Part shown: positions 1 through 12,144 of the stretch, in pieces
How positions within the stretch are numbered: position 1 is the first letter of the stretch
How the letters are laid out: the number at the start of each line of letters is the position of its first letter
Source: Micromussa lordhowensis
Lineage: Eukaryota > Cnidaria > Anthozoa > Scleractinia > Lobophylliidae
Length of the DNA stretch: 64,000 nt
Direction: 5' to 3'
NCBI GenBank assembly: GCA_964020085.1
Contig: OZ026604.1
Span: forward strand, 31,312,830 to 31,376,829
Program-made: the position numbers and the translations under genes
Notes under the pieces: model-generated
Told to the model about the DNA's origin: nothing
The model's input: only the letters and a program-made list of their open reading frames with translations
Databases searched by the model: none

Positions 1-227
1 TGATGATTTTTTTTTGTCTCAGATCAGATGATAAATGTTCTCTTAGGAGAAAAGAGTGGCCCCTCTTTCTTGCAGTCCACATTTTCACATGTCCTTGCAT
101 ACCACTATTAGCTGATTGTAATTCACTCAATTGATTTAATAAAAGAACAAAAGGCTGTTATGGGTTGTACAAGTTGATCAAGTTTTTTAGTAATCATGTG
201 TCTTTTAAATTAATATTTTTGTTTCAG

Positions 228-3200
228 TACTCTCACCATGGACAAGTTATTGGAAAGTTTGATAGCCAAAGCTAAGTTGGAATGTGAAGAAGCACATCGG
301 CAGCTCTTGTTTGCCTTCAATGGTTTGTTTTTAGCCTCTTGTTAAGTAATGTGTAAATGAACTGCATGTATCTTTAGTGACCAACAAAATTAGTGGAGAA
401 TGGTAATTGTTTCATATTAAGGGTTGTCATTTTTCAGTTCGTGGCTCAATGAAGTCGCAAGCATGCAATTTCCATAATAGATATTTTTGGTAATTTAGAA
501 TAAATTTATACGTATGAGCAGTAGTGAAGTCAGTATTGATGTCAAAATGTGTTTGTAGGTCTTGCTGGGATTCATATGTTGAAGGAAGAGGTTTGTAAAT
601 TACTTCCATTAGTTTTTTTTTTATAAAATTTTAATCAATGTAAAAGCTGATTTCAAACTTAAGAGATTCTTGGGAGGTTGATAGAGTGCTTTTAAAGCAT
701 GTTGTTCACTTTGGTTTATGATGTGCAATTCTCTTGACTCTGTTTTTTCCATCATGCTGCAAGGTTTTCTGAGCTAAAAACACATTCACAGAAACTGTGT
801 GCATAACTTTTTGATTAAGCAATCCTAAATTATGATCATTATTTTTGTGTGCCGATGACAGCATTTTTATTCTTTTGTTACATGTAAGTCTTGGGTATCT
901 ACTAGTTTAAGACGCTTACAAATTTGATAATTTAGAAAACTGATCTATATATCCATCTGGCTGTGTACTCACTGTTTGATACATATTTATTATAATTTTA
1001 CTTTTTAGTGGCCAGAAGCTGTTGATATGTACAGAGAGGCATTGAGATCATGGACAGAACATGAAAACACGTTCAGGACTGACGCATTGCAAGTAAGTCA
1101 AACACACAGACATGCTGCTGGCTTTGACCATCTGAGAGTGATGAAACATTTAAATTTCTCCTTATGATATGTTGTCAAATGAATTTTTTAAATCAATAAA
1201 TCAACTCCGCTTTTTAACTTCAAACATGATGAGAGATGTACAGAATTTTCCCATTTACTCAATTTTAGACATAGAACTTGCCCCAATAATATACAGTACC
1301 AATTTGCTTTATTTCCACCCAGTGTTAGCACTTCTAGCCAAAACAAACTATGTACAATGTACTACATCTACATCATTTGAAAATTATAATAGAGAAAAAT
1401 AGAGAGAGAAATCAAATTTTCAAATTCTGCAACCAACAGTATGACTAACACATTTTTCAACAACTAAACCAAAACCGTTGAAATTGAAAAGCGTACAGAA
1501 TTTAAGATCAAAACTAACCAATCAACAAATAGTATTGGTTAATTTTAAAGACAGATCAGTATCTATTGTTCTCAAGTAATGTTCTGATTATTTAACTCTT
1601 TTTTCCAAGTGGCCCGGTTCGAGTAGTTGTGCTGTAATGCTCCATATTTGCTTACAGTTAGCTTATCAAGACTGAATATATTCATAATAATGTTCTTATT
1701 TTACACAGAAATTGCACACGCTGTTCAACCTGTCTGATGTTCTCAGTCGTCGCCACCCAGGATGTTCAAAAACTTTGAGAGATGATAAACTAGCAGATGA
1801 AGTACAGATTTGTTATGTTTCTGTTTTTTATTGCAATTGAATCACTTTTGTGGCCTTCAGGAGTAGTCACTGTGCCTTATAAGATCTTATTTCATATTTT
1901 GCAGGTGAAAGAACTAAAAAATGTCTACACAACAAGGGTTAATGTTCAAGTAACCACAGCACAGCAAAACCTGGATGTTGCCCAAACCAGTCTTGAAGAG
2001 ATAAGACAAAAGGTGTTTTTTCCATCCATCATACGTTCAAGTTCAAAATTGTGTCAATAACTTAATTTTTTTGAGTTATTATTTATCAATAAGATATTAG
2101 CATTTTATATTTATCAAGGTTTTGATTTCTCAGGGAATAAGAGTGTTTTTCATTCAATTATTGCTGTTGTTTTTAGAGTTTGAGATTAATCAAGGTTAAA
2201 AAATATTTAAACAGAAAACTTTACTGAAATTAAAATTCACGCTAATTAACAACTGTTCACCGAAGTGGAGGTGGCTAGTGGTGGATATTTACCGAGCCGC
2301 TTTGCGGCTCGGTAAATATCCACCGCTAGCCACCGACACTGAGGTGAATAGTTGTTTTAGTTTATACTAAAACAGTGAGATAATAAACACCAAAAACAAA
2401 TTAATTTGGATGATTTCTTCACTTTTCACGGATGCAAACCGGACGACATTTTCTCTCGAGTTGCTCAGAGGTAAATAGCACAGGATATCCGGAGTTTGAC
2501 GAGCCAATCAGCGCGCGCCATCAACGCTATCCACTGTTTTAGTATATACTAATCTGGGATATATAGCTTTATCATGCATAATCACCTTAGGTAACTTGAA
2601 TTAGTTTAAAATTGAGATGAACTGATTTAAAAGTTACAATCATGTATATAAGAGTCTGTGAAATAATATAGATTGATATCCAGTCTCCATGGTGGATTGA
2701 AGCTCTTCAGTCTGTAGCGACAAGAGGAATAGAAGGTGATCTGTGTTACAGAATTAAAGATGAACTCTCTGCAACTGACATGGATCTTGGCTCCATTGGC
2801 AGGTCTGTAAAACCATCTTTTACTTGCAGCTTAACACCATGCGGGGCTGTGTTTATACATATTCAAGTGTTCATTATGTAGCTTACGATCATGAAGAGGA
2901 TGAAAGGGACCTGGTTTGTCTATGTTGTTTCTCAGATTTAAGGACCTTCATGGACTGCAGTATCTTGTTTCATCTAAACTGGACTTGATCGAGGTACGTA
3001 GAACTACACGGCACAAGTTGACTTGTTTTCCAGTGATAAAATAGCAATGAACAAGTTTCAGGAAGCGATTGAGGACTTTAAAAATGTCTTGGTTCTACAT
3101 ACATGTATCTACAGGTACTGTGACCCATATTTTGGGTAGAATAGAATGATCAATTCAGCATCAAATGAAGAGCAGCATAGTACATAGTTGATGTTTGTAC

Positions 3201-6200
3201 TATCCAGTTTAGTAAGAAGCAACGCCAGCCATTGGCACTGGCATGCAAGCTAGTGTCTGAGATCACAATGGACGTGAGCCTTAATTATTACTAGATGTGT
3301 CTTGAGTAGCTTAGTGAGAGGTGGCCTCATCGTTAGTGCACTGGACTCCGAATCGAGTTGTTTGGGTTCGAGCCCTGGATGGGGTCATTGAGTTGTTTTC
3401 TTTGGTAAGACACTCTGCCTCTCTCCACCCAGTTGTATAAATAGGTACTGGCGAATTAAATGCTGGGTGGACCCTGCAATGGACTAGGATCCCATCCATG
3501 GGGGAGTGGACATGTTACATATGGAAACTGGGATAAGCTCCTGCAGTTTGGACCAATTCGCCAAATGCAGACCCTATCTTGAGTGGCTTAGGCCACCTGT
3601 TCAAAGACGAAATATCTTGTTCGACCGGTAACTCATAACTTAGAGGCCAAGCAAAGCATGCAAGTATCTTTGATGATGATGCATGACACAAAAGCTGTAA
3701 TCAAAGCTGTTTTTCTCCTTTCCATTTTTACACTGCAGTCAACTCATAAAAACTTGTTGGAGGCCCTCAACAGGCTTGTAGTGCCTCCATCTTCTCAGAT
3801 GGTACAGGCCAGTGCAGAGTGTTGTTTGCGGCCAGCTAAGGACAACCATTCTGTTAGGTAAGTACACAAATGCACAGCAAAGTGAATTCCAAAATATGCA
3901 GGTTAGAATTTGAGAACAACTGCTTCCCTAAAACGTCTCCCTTTGCCAGAGAGCTTATTTTAAAATTTCAGTTTTCAACAAAACAAGTAAAAGACAGATT
4001 AAGTATGGCTATGTAGGAGAATCCTTGTTTACAATATTTGTCTCATTAGCATAAGCGATACAGTTCCTGATGGAGCTACGAAAACATCAGCTTTTAAGGA
4101 ATTTGAGTCCGATGTATTGAACACTTTTTGTGTGATGTGCATTTAACATTAGCGATTTTGCCACCCAGAAATTTTGCACTTTTTGAAAGCCAATTTCTCC
4201 TCGAATATTGCACTCAAAGAGCCAAATATTTCATCAATTAATAAGTTTCACAAGCTCTTTAAATGTTTGTAGTCAATTCGTGTCAGTGACGTCATCAAAG
4301 CTTCTTTTGTTTGTGTGTCGAAAGCACCCGAGGTTATCTTCAGTATTTGTTCCTTTATCCAGGTGTGCATTTTGCCAAGTGGATGACATTTTCACAGAAT
4401 ATGAATCACGTATATTCGGACACCAGGGGATGAAGGGGGTCGACGATCAAGAGTAAGAAACCGTCTTTGAATTCTCCCAAGTGATTCGCACATTTCTCTC
4501 AGTGACAGTTATGAGATTCTGATTGTAAATCAAGGCGATATCCTAAAGTGAAAGTTATTTATCTCTATTCAAAGTTTGCAGTCCGACGAGTCTCTTGATT
4601 GGCATCGCCATGGTAACACTGGAGGCCTGAGAGCGGACTCTGAGGTTGAAAAGGTCCTGAGAGTGGTTCATAGCTTCATCAAGACTAACAGTACGTTGAT
4701 ATAATTCACAGCACACATTATAAACACGCTTTCGGAATTTTGGGGTTTGAAGAATACAGTCGAAGCTATCGTAAGCGACCACCTGGGAAATTCGAAAAAG
4801 TGCTCACAAGAATGAGCTTTCATAAGCGACCGCATGGTAAAACAATAGAGGGTGGTCACTTATGAGAGCTTCAGAACTCATTAATAACTCATAAAGAAAA
4901 AACAAAAGAAATGAGTGTCTTTATATCTGATATAGACACGGCTAAACTTAGCCTCCTACGCAGATGCTCTTTGGGCTCGTCACGCAATCTTCGTGGGGAG
5001 GAAGATTGCGTGATGAGCCCAAAGAGCGTCTGCGTAGGAGGCTAGGCTAAACTTTATGTTCAATTTTTAACTGGTCAAGAACCATTAGCGCAGTGTGCAG
5101 TTTCATTAAAGTGTTAATTTATATGTAAAAGACTCTGAGTGGTCGTTTACAAGAGCTTTAAAGGAAAAGTCCAGTTGGGCAATCCCAAAAGTTGTCGCAG
5201 TCGCTTATGGGAGCGGTCGCTTACGAGAGCTTTTCATTAAAAAGTTTGAGTCACAGCTCAAATGGGGTTTCACAAAGGTGGTCGTTTACGAGAGTGATCG
5301 CAAGGAGAGCTTCGACTGTAGTGAACTTTGGCCGTTTGTAAGTGGCTTGAACTCTTTATTTTTCACCAGAAACTACTTCAACCACACAACTGTTACAAGA
5401 AGGTCGTTTGCATTTGAACTTGATTGAAGGACTGAGGAAGGAATTTAAGGTTAGCTGTAGAACAGTTATGAGTGACTCCATTCAAAGCTTATTAGTGCAG
5501 TGTTACTTTTCTTGCCAGGAAAACATTGACCGATTAGCCTTTATATGGCAGCAGTTAAAATCTAGAAAAGCCTGTCAAACGCTTCGTTGGGTTGTTAAGT
5601 ACTGTGTCGGTTATCGTGGATATTTTTTATAAGATACTTTGTGGAGAAGTCCAAAACAAATATTGATGTGAGTTTGAGTCAGAAAGGGAGAATGATAAGT
5701 CTGACTGAGGCCTTTGTTACCTTCACTTTAATTCATGATTCAAAAGAAACAATAAATTATAACACAGAAATTCTACAACTTCTTGCTTTTGTTTCTTGTG
5801 TGAGACTGGGTGGTCTAATGGTTCTTGCTCTGGGCTTTCAGGTGTTTCATTAACATTTTCAGCAGAAGGGATCAACTGGTTTTTGCAGCCGTGCAAAATG
5901 TCTTGAACTAAACTTCTTTATAAAAGAAACTTTCCCTAGATAATCAAACCAGGCAGGCAAAATCATCCTCACAGCCGGGCAATTTGCCGGAGCCCGGGCC
6001 TTAATAAAGCCCCTGGGCTTTGGATGTACCAGTTCGGGCTTGCACCCTGGCCGGGGACATTGTGTTGTGGGCGTATCATTTTAATCTCACAATGTTGTGG
6101 GCGTATCATTTTAATCTCACAATGTCTCTCTTCACCCAGACCCCGGTTGTTCAAAGGATGGATAAAGCTAAACATCAGATATTTCGCTATCCAGTGCTTG

Positions 6201-9200
6201 GCCTAGTATGTTTTGTCAATGCTTATCCACTGTAGCCTGCGAACAGGCTCCCGGCTCTTGGAGAAGCACAGCAAATTCAGCGCGATATGCGACTGGAGAG
6301 CAATTTATCTGGTCCATAACGTTATCCGGCCTTTCAACAATCGAGCCCAGGTGTATAAAAGGATAGTAGCGAATTGTCGGAGCAAACTGAAAAACAAAAA
6401 ATTCTGGAAGGTGACTAGGGATGGACTAGCATTCCATCTAAGCTGAGTCACAGGAAATGAGTTGACTGTAGTTTTGTGTGTGTTTTATTTCATAGTTTCT
6501 CAGAGCTTTATGGTTTGCACTTCACGAGCGCATCTCCTGTCTGGATGAGCTGGACATGTGCACCACTCGCCTCAGGCTTCTGCTGCCAGGAGAGCCAGTC
6601 ATGGATGATATTCATGTCATCCATCCACTACAAGTACTGTTTCATTTCTTCACAAAACTTTTCCTGACGTCTGTTTTGTGATTGTAACTCTGTATACATG
6701 ATGACAAGTCTTGACTCATGAGTGTTTTCCTTTCCAAGGTGGAACAGCAACGCCTGAAATTCATGTCCGACAGAATAGTTGCCCAAACTGAACTGAGAAA
6801 AAAACTTGGTCAGCTTCTTTACCTCAACAATTTGGCAAAGGTAAAGCATTTGATAAGAAGAACTTAACGCGAATATTGGGCAAACACCTTTTATGTTTCT
6901 TTTCGAATGCAAACTATGCTTCAATCACAGATGCACAGTCAACCTCGTTCCCAGGCTCTATCTCCTTTAAAGGTGGTAAATTTCTAAAGAAACTGTGGTG
7001 CTGGGCTGGTGGGGCGTATTACAAGATAATTTGGTTTTATCAACTGAATTGATAATGAGAATTGGCTACCGTAAAGAGATTCGAGAGCTGACGTTTCGAG
7101 CGTTAGCCCTTCGTCCCTTCCTCCCTCGTTGGAGCGAATTCGCTCTGACGAAGGGCCAACGCTCAAATCTAATCGAGGGCTAATCGAATCTCATTATCTC
7201 ATTATCAACGCAGTTGATAAGACCAAATTATCTCTCTCCTTTACCTCCCTTGTTGTTGGGAAGATACCCCTCTCGCTCCTCAACGACAAAAGAGGCAAAG
7301 AAGAGAAAGCCTGGGATCGAGGTTGATGTATAGTTTCCATGTTTATCTTATATCACTGCATTGTGAGATCATTCAGGCTGCGTACATGTAGTACTTATTT
7401 GTTTGACTTCCAGACACAGACGTGCCATGACGGTAAGAATCCTGAGCCATGCCCAGTATGCACCAAACAACTGGGTGTCCAGGTAAGCAAACCAGTCAAG
7501 ACCTGTTTCGTCAAAATTGTTTACGTACACTTATTTCTGTAGTTTAACCTTCTATATATGTTGCTATCCTCTGTTGTTCTTTCAGTGGAGCGTTTTTTCC
7601 TGCGGTCACTGTGTATGCTGCCAGTGTGCCTGGGTGCTCTTACGACAGGCTGGAATTGGTCCCCGCCAGAGGAACGTACATGTGAAGTGCCCAATGTGCC
7701 GGATACCTACTCTTGCGCAGGAAATCTCCTACGTAAGCACTACAAGGAGCCAGACTAAGGAAACGGAAGAAAATGTCACGGTGAAGGTAATTATCCCGTT
7801 CAGCCTAAAGCTTGAAACAGTAGTTCCTCTTGCAGATTGCCATACAGTTCCTTTAAGTTAGCTGGGAGAATTTAGTGTTGCATCAGGAGGACACGCCTTA
7901 GTTGCTCCTGTCAATACTGTCGTGATGTGTTATAAATTTGCGGACCAAAAGTAACGCACTGAAGAGGAGCGGATTTCTTGGGGTGGATTGGGTGGTTAGC
8001 TACCTCCCTGTTGGAGAAGAAAACGTGAAAAAAATGGCAAAAGTTGTGGATATTATGGCAGAAATATAGGCAAACTCTCTGGACAAGTACCTCATTGTAA
8101 TTTCTACTTTGTGGCATTGCTAGTATTTCTAGTGTAACAGTTTCCAAGATTGCTACATTTTGGGAACATGCCCCATTAATTCTGCAACGCCAAGGTAACA
8201 GCCACCCCCCCCCCCCCCGCCACCCCACCCCTTTGAAAAATCCTGGATCTGTCCTTTACTGAAGAAGAATTGTTGACTGGTGGGAATTCTCCTCAACTGT
8301 TTGAATCTGTTTTCGTTTTCTTTCTCCAGGGCAGCCATTCGACTAAAGTTGAAGCTGTGGTGCGTACATTGTTGGCTATCAAGTCGTCAGACAGCGCGGC
8401 AAAGTGTCTCGTGTTCTCAACAGTAAGTTCGTAATTTTGCATCCCACTTCATATCCTAATGATGTCAAGAGTCCATCCGTGGATGTTCTCTTTGCGCTCT
8501 GTTCTTGGGCAAAACACTCACAGTGTCTCTCTCTACCCAGCTGCATAAATGTCCAAGGTACCGAACAATTGTTGGCCAGGGCCAATCTGACAGAATGCTG
8601 GGGAGTACCCTGCGACAGACTTGCATCCCATCCAGGGGAGGGTAACAATGCCGCTAGCGTGCTACGGAGGCTGGGATTGACAGGCCATTTCCGACTTACC
8701 TTGTGCCTCTGTTTCAAAACGAGTCTTCGTGCAAAACATTTCCTGAGCGAGTGTGATGAAAATGAACCTGTAGGGGAAACTCATTTTCATATGAATGGTT
8801 TCGCACGAAGACTCGATTTGACACAGAGGCAAAAGGCAACTCAAAGAATGGCCCATTGTAAGTGCCAGTTTGTCTTAATTGTGCCAGGTTCATCATCAGT
8901 TTTATTACTTTTTTGTCTGACTGCAAATATTGTGTTTTTCCTTGTAGTGGCAGGAGGTGCTTGGTGTCTTGGCAAAAGCGCTGGATGAGAATGACATCAA
9001 ATACAGGCACATCACTGGAAGAAGACTTTTCCAGGTAAGCACTTGGCCTTTTCCTCAGAGCTGATTCCACAGAGTTTTAAGAAAGCACAGCACGGTTAAA
9101 ATTTGCTAGACCATTAAGTTTACCTGTGAAATAAGACGTCCTTCATCACACGTTCATTTCTATTTGTTTGTTGTTTTTTTTTTCATTCATTCATTTGTAG

Positions 9201-11110
9201 TTTAATCCATAGTGATGTCTAGAGACAGGCCTAACCGGATTCGCTCCGACGAAGGGTTAACGCTCGAAAAAACGTCAACTTTTGAATCTCTTTACGGTGG
9301 CCAATTCACATTATCAACTCAGTTGATAAAACCAAATTATAAATGTCAAAATGATTGTCGACTCCTGAGCATTGATGAGAGTCTGATCATAGAGAGTACT
9401 TTCTCTGCCTTCCCCCTCTCCCCTTAGGAGGAGGTGTCCTAGAGTTAAGGTTAAACTGTAATACGAGTTTTCTTCTCCTCAGTCAAACCTGCAGGCCTTC
9501 AAGCACGACTCCCTGGTGGGTGTGCTTCTTCTGCCGCTACAGACAGGCTCTAATGGTCTGAACATCATTGAAGCGACACACGTGTTGCTAGTGGAGCCTG
9601 CCTTGAACCCCGCCCATGAGTTACAGGCTGTGGGTCGTGTGCACCGCATTGGACAAACCAAGTAGGTCTTAAATCTCCTTAGGCATTGTCACATATTTCA
9701 TTTAATTTACGTTGTGAGAATTTTGAGATACATCAACCCCTGGTTGATGAGTATTGATAATTTGAAATATGCAACTCTTCAGCGTCCATCAACACTACGT
9801 CGGAGAAAATTGAAAACGGAGTTTCCACTCTAAAAATACATCAAATTCCCGTCCGCACTTCGCCGTTGAAATTTAAAAACGCAACAGTCGTCGGTTATTT
9901 TGGATTTGTGTTTAAAGGAAACTCGGGTAGGGAAATCATATGATTATCGTAACGCTATCGCCAGCTCCGTTTTCGTGACGGATTAGTGTGGACGTTTTCA
10001 AATGTGAACGTTACACAATATTTGCACTGCACTGCACTGCAGACATTAATTCTTTCTCTGAATATCCTAGCGAAATCGTGTAATGACCGAAAAAAATAAT
10101 CCCTGCCGTTGTTGTTTTTATGTTTCTACAGGCCTACTCACGTGTACCGTTTTATCATACGAGGAACGGTTGAGTTCCGGATGTATTCCTTGCTGCAGTC
10201 CAAGCCAAGCGGCTGTGTTAGGTACCAAGTTATTACTCATGCCTCCCCCCACCACCTGCTCCCGAAACAGCACATTAAACGTTTGTACGCTCAATACCCC
10301 ATCAAGATTTGCAATAGGGGAATCCTTGTTTACAATATTTGCCTCATTAGCATAAGCAATTCAGTTTCTGATGGAGCTACAAATAAATCACTTCTGAATA
10401 TTGAAAGGTCATAGCACGATTAACTCTGCCAGTGAATATGGGCGTGATGTATTGAATACTTTTTGTGGAACACGGGTTTAAAAACTCAAAATTTAACAAA
10501 GAATGTATGAGCTCATTAGCGCTTTTGCCACCCAGAAATTTTGCAGTTTTTGAAAGACGATTTCTCCTTGAATATTACACCCAAAGAGCTAAAATTTTCA
10601 GCATATACTAAGTTTCACTAGTTCTTTAGCTGCCTGAAGTCAATTCATATCTAACATGTTTCCTTCTATACGCAAAGCCGTATGCAAATTAGCAAAAATG
10701 TAAACAATGACGTCAGTATGAATCCGCCTATAGCGAGCTATTTAATTTATTGTGATGCTTGATTCTAGCGAGGTTAGGCATGAAAATTACGGCAAACGGC
10801 CAAAATGAAACTTTTGACGTCTGTCTTCAGCTCTTTGTGGTGAATACTAGGAGACTTTTTCCTATTTTTTTTTGTGTGATTTTACAAAATCGGAGGTAAT
10901 TCTGCCGATTGCCGTAAACGTCACGCTTAAGTAAAATCGTTTTTTATTTCACTCCACAGACCTGGGGCACGTGACAGCGAGAACTCCAGTCTGACGGTGG
11001 GTGACCTCGCCTCCTTGTTCACCCAGGATGAAGAACACGACGAGGAGCAGTGCATGTCGGGATCGTTTGGTTTCCAGAAAGAACGAGAACCATCACCGGA
11101 GGGGCAATGA
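228..11110 (+). CDS. SHPRH: E3 ubiquitin-protein ligase SHPRH, 3' part (20 exons, 5' end outside window)
   Basis: SNF2/RAD5-type ATPase with a RING domain inserted before the C-terminal helicase lobe. The family polyubiquitinates PCNA in post-replication DNA damage tolerance and acts in the nucleus. Exons that keep one frame: 228-322, 559-590, 1009-1092, 1709-1801, 1905-2012, 2672-2802, 2936-2993, 3739-3857, 4363-4452, 4575-4690, 5370-5449, 6496-6633, 6739-6840, 7414-7482, 7586-7786, 8330-8422, 8948-9034, 9483-9661, 10132-10221, 10960-11110. They give 704 codons and a TGA at 11108. The first exon encodes [16 protein letters not shown], close to vertebrate SHPRH. Then come a helical linker (about residues 1-415 of the fragment), RING (about 428-480) and the helicase C lobe (about 506-650). 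All junctions are GT-AG. The 4452/4575 junction is the weak one: only an AAAG acceptor keeps the frame, because the nearby GCAG gives an early stop. The N-terminal SNF2 lobe, linker histone-like and PHD regions must lie upstream. Confidence 0.93.
2248..2356. repeat. Hairpin repeat in SHPRH intron
   Basis: A 20-bp perfect inner stem GTGGATATTTACCGAGCCGC closes on a TTT loop. The outer arms AACAACTGTTCACC and GGTGAATAGTTGTT also pair with few mismatches. Confidence 0.8.
3305..3610 (+). mobile_element. tRNA-derived SINE (type 1)
   Basis: The head is tRNA-like: TGGCCTCATCGTTAGTGC resembles an A box and GGTTCGAGCCC is a near-consensus B box, with an arginine-tRNA-like ACTCCGAATC between. The body carries CTCTCTCCACCCAGTTGTAT and GGATCCCATCCATGGGG. 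The tail includes GAAACTGGGATAAGCTCCTG. It sits in an SHPRH intron. Confidence 0.7.
4014..4290 (+). repeat. Dispersed repeat, copy 1
   Basis: Shares GAATCCTTGTTTACAATATT, TTTTGCCACCCAGAAATTTT and CAATTTCTCC with the copy at 10312-10650 in the same order and orientation. Both lie in SHPRH introns. Confidence 0.65.
4757..5318. mobile_element. MITE with CAGTCGAAGCT ends and TA flanks
   Basis: The left end CAGTCGAAGCT is matched by AGCTTCGACTG on the right, each flanked by TA. Several TAAGCGACC / GGTCGCTTACGAGAG units fill the interior. A hairpin (4950-5043) is nested inside. Located in an SHPRH intron. Confidence 0.7.
4950..5043. repeat. Nested hairpin AGCCTCCTACGCAGA family, copy 1
   Basis: The arms AGCCTCCTACGCAGATGCTC and GAGCGTCTGCGTAGGAGGCT flank a short GTGGGGAG loop, with TTTGGGCTCGTCACGCAATC in the arm. 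A related fragment is at 59962-60035. Confidence 0.78.
6064..6123 (+). repeat. 30-bp tandem duplication
   Basis: GTTGTGGGCGTATCATTTTA (with ATCTCACAAT) occurs twice back to back, without mismatch, in an SHPRH intron. Confidence 0.85.
6964..7235. mobile_element. Inverted-repeat MITE, TTTCGAGCGTTAGCCCTTCG family, copy 1
   Basis: Carries AGATAATTTGGTTTTATCAA and CGTTTCGAGCGTTAGCCCTT; the right half is an inverted partial copy with GATAAGACCAAATTATCT. Related pieces recur at 9237, 23593, 30809 and 50885. Confidence 0.7.
7414..7786 (+). other. SHPRH: SHPRH RING-finger exons
   Basis: Two exons (7414-7482 and 7586-7786) encode the RING. The ligands are visible as CPVC, then CGHCVCCQC (Cys, His and two Cys pairs), then CPMC about 30 residues later. 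The intron falls right after the first Cys pair. All eight expected zinc ligands are present, so an active E3 module is likely. The loop between the sixth and seventh ligands is about 24 residues and Arg/Gln-rich. A short Ser/Thr/Glu-rich stretch follows before the helicase lobe. Confidence 0.92.
8460..8690 (+). mobile_element. SINE type 1, body fragment
   Basis: Shares the body of the 3305 element: CTCTCTCTACCCAGCTGCAT, GAATGCTGGGGAGTACCCTG and GCATCCCATCCAGGGGAG in the same order. The tRNA-like head is eroded. Located in an SHPRH intron. Confidence 0.6.
8699..8833. mobile_element. Inverted-repeat MITE in SHPRH intron
   Basis: TGCCTCTGTTTCAAAACGAG with TCTTCGTGC on the left pairs with GCACGAAGACTCG and ACACAGAGGCA on the right. 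Confidence 0.7.
9237..9341. mobile_element. Same MITE family, partial copy in SHPRH intron
   Basis: Inverted orientation: GACGAAGGGTTAACGCTCG through CAGTTGATAAAACCAAATTA. Only about half the element is present. Confidence 0.65.
10312..10650 (+). repeat. Dispersed repeat, copy 2
   Basis: Same blocks as copy 1, with extra sequence in the middle. It starts about 90 bases after the donor at 10221. No coding content is seen. Confidence 0.65.
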
Positions 11111-11311
11111 ATATTGAGCTAAAAAGTCTCCAAGGCCTGGAAGCTTTGATATGTATTCCCTTGTAATTTTTGGCGAACAAACAATTTAGTTCTCATGAAT
11201 ATAACAACCGAAATAACTGCAGACAGTGGACATTCATACTTCAAAAGAGTTTGTCTGGAAATCCGACGTGAGATTTTAACGTAATGAATGCACAAAAGAA
11301 TTTGTAGTTGG

Positions 11312-11317
11312 AATAAA
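11312..11317 (+). promoter_or_regulatory. Candidate poly(A) signal for SHPRH
   Basis: A canonical AATAAA lies about 200 bases after the SHPRH stop codon. It is the first such hexamer on the + strand after the stop. It implies a short 3' UTR. The cleavage site itself cannot be seen. Confidence 0.55.
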
Positions 11318-11517
11318 AAACATTTTAAAAAATGAAAATTATTCACTTGTTCTTACGTTGTAGTTTACTTCAATATATTTCTTTGCCTTTGGACTGGTTT
11401 GACTATTCGTGTTTAATAGGCCCTTTGCATGTCGTGTCACGTTACTTTGTCAATCATAAAAAAATTGGACGTGGTACAAAATAGATAGAGCCATGGGCTC
11501 CTGATAGAGCGTCGTGA

Positions 11518-11735
11518 TGAAATTAGTAATATTGCCGATTTTAAGGCCACTGACGTTTAGGCGCGCGATTTTAGAGCGGTTTAAGAATTTGAAAAATCTA
11601 AGAGGTTTGTATGTTGGGTGGCAAAATTTGCCATCCAGCAGCTTTTCCATACAAATCTTGTTGATTTTTTTTACATTTAAATCTCTCACTTAAACGTCAG
11701 TGGCTTCAAATTTGGCAGTCTTACTAATTTCACTG
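11518..11735. mobile_element. MITE-like inverted repeat
   Basis: GAAATTAGTAATATTGCCGA and CCACTGACGTTTA on the left are matched by TAAACGTCAGTGG and CAGTCTTACTAATTTC on the right. It lies in the SHPRH-SF1 intergenic region. Confidence 0.6.
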
Positions 11736-12144
11736 TGCTTTTTCCATTTCTGGCATCTATTTTTTACCACGATCACTTTTTATGCAAAGAGCCTGTCAAG
11801 GGCCAGTTCAGACGCCGAACTTTTCATGAGCCGAACCTAATACGCTGAGTTCCATCTAACGGTCACTTCGTTCCAAAAGATAGTCACTTCGTTCCGCAAA
11901 TAGTCACTTCGTTCCAAAAGATAGTCACTTCGTTCCGCAAATAGTCACTTCGTTCCACAGTATGTTCACTATGCTCTACGTTTTAGTTTCTCTTCAGGAC
12001 TAAGGACTAAGGTATTGTAAGTCTGCCGATGCAATTTGCCCGATGCTTTATGTACGCCATTTTGAATGCTTGTGGAACCCAGTCTTTAACGTGTTCTGTA
12101 AGCTTATTTAGATAGCTGTTGGTCATTGCTTTTATTTATTTGGT

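Larger units (their letters stand above)
8330..10221 (+). other. SHPRH: SHPRH helicase C-terminal lobe exons
   Basis: Exons 8330-8422, 8948-9034, 9483-9661 and 10132-10221 encode the second RecA-like lobe. It opens with [20 protein letters not shown] spans into WQEV (motif IV). [20 protein letters not shown] corresponds to motif [13 protein letters not shown] is motif VI with the arginine finger. The order and spacing match SNF2-family proteins and no key residue is missing. Confidence 0.93.

Noticed and set aside
3310..3380. Possible tRNA gene
   Set aside because: A and B boxes are present but the cloverleaf is poor and the sequence continues into a shared SINE body.
8404..8988. 194-residue open frame on +
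   Set aside because: It runs from a SHPRH exon end through a SINE body and a MITE into the next exon. The real splice sites at 8422 and 8948 explain it better.
11861..11956. CRISPR-like array
   Set aside because: Short direct units with two alternating spacers at a transposon end in a eukaryotic genome; spacers are repeated, not unique.
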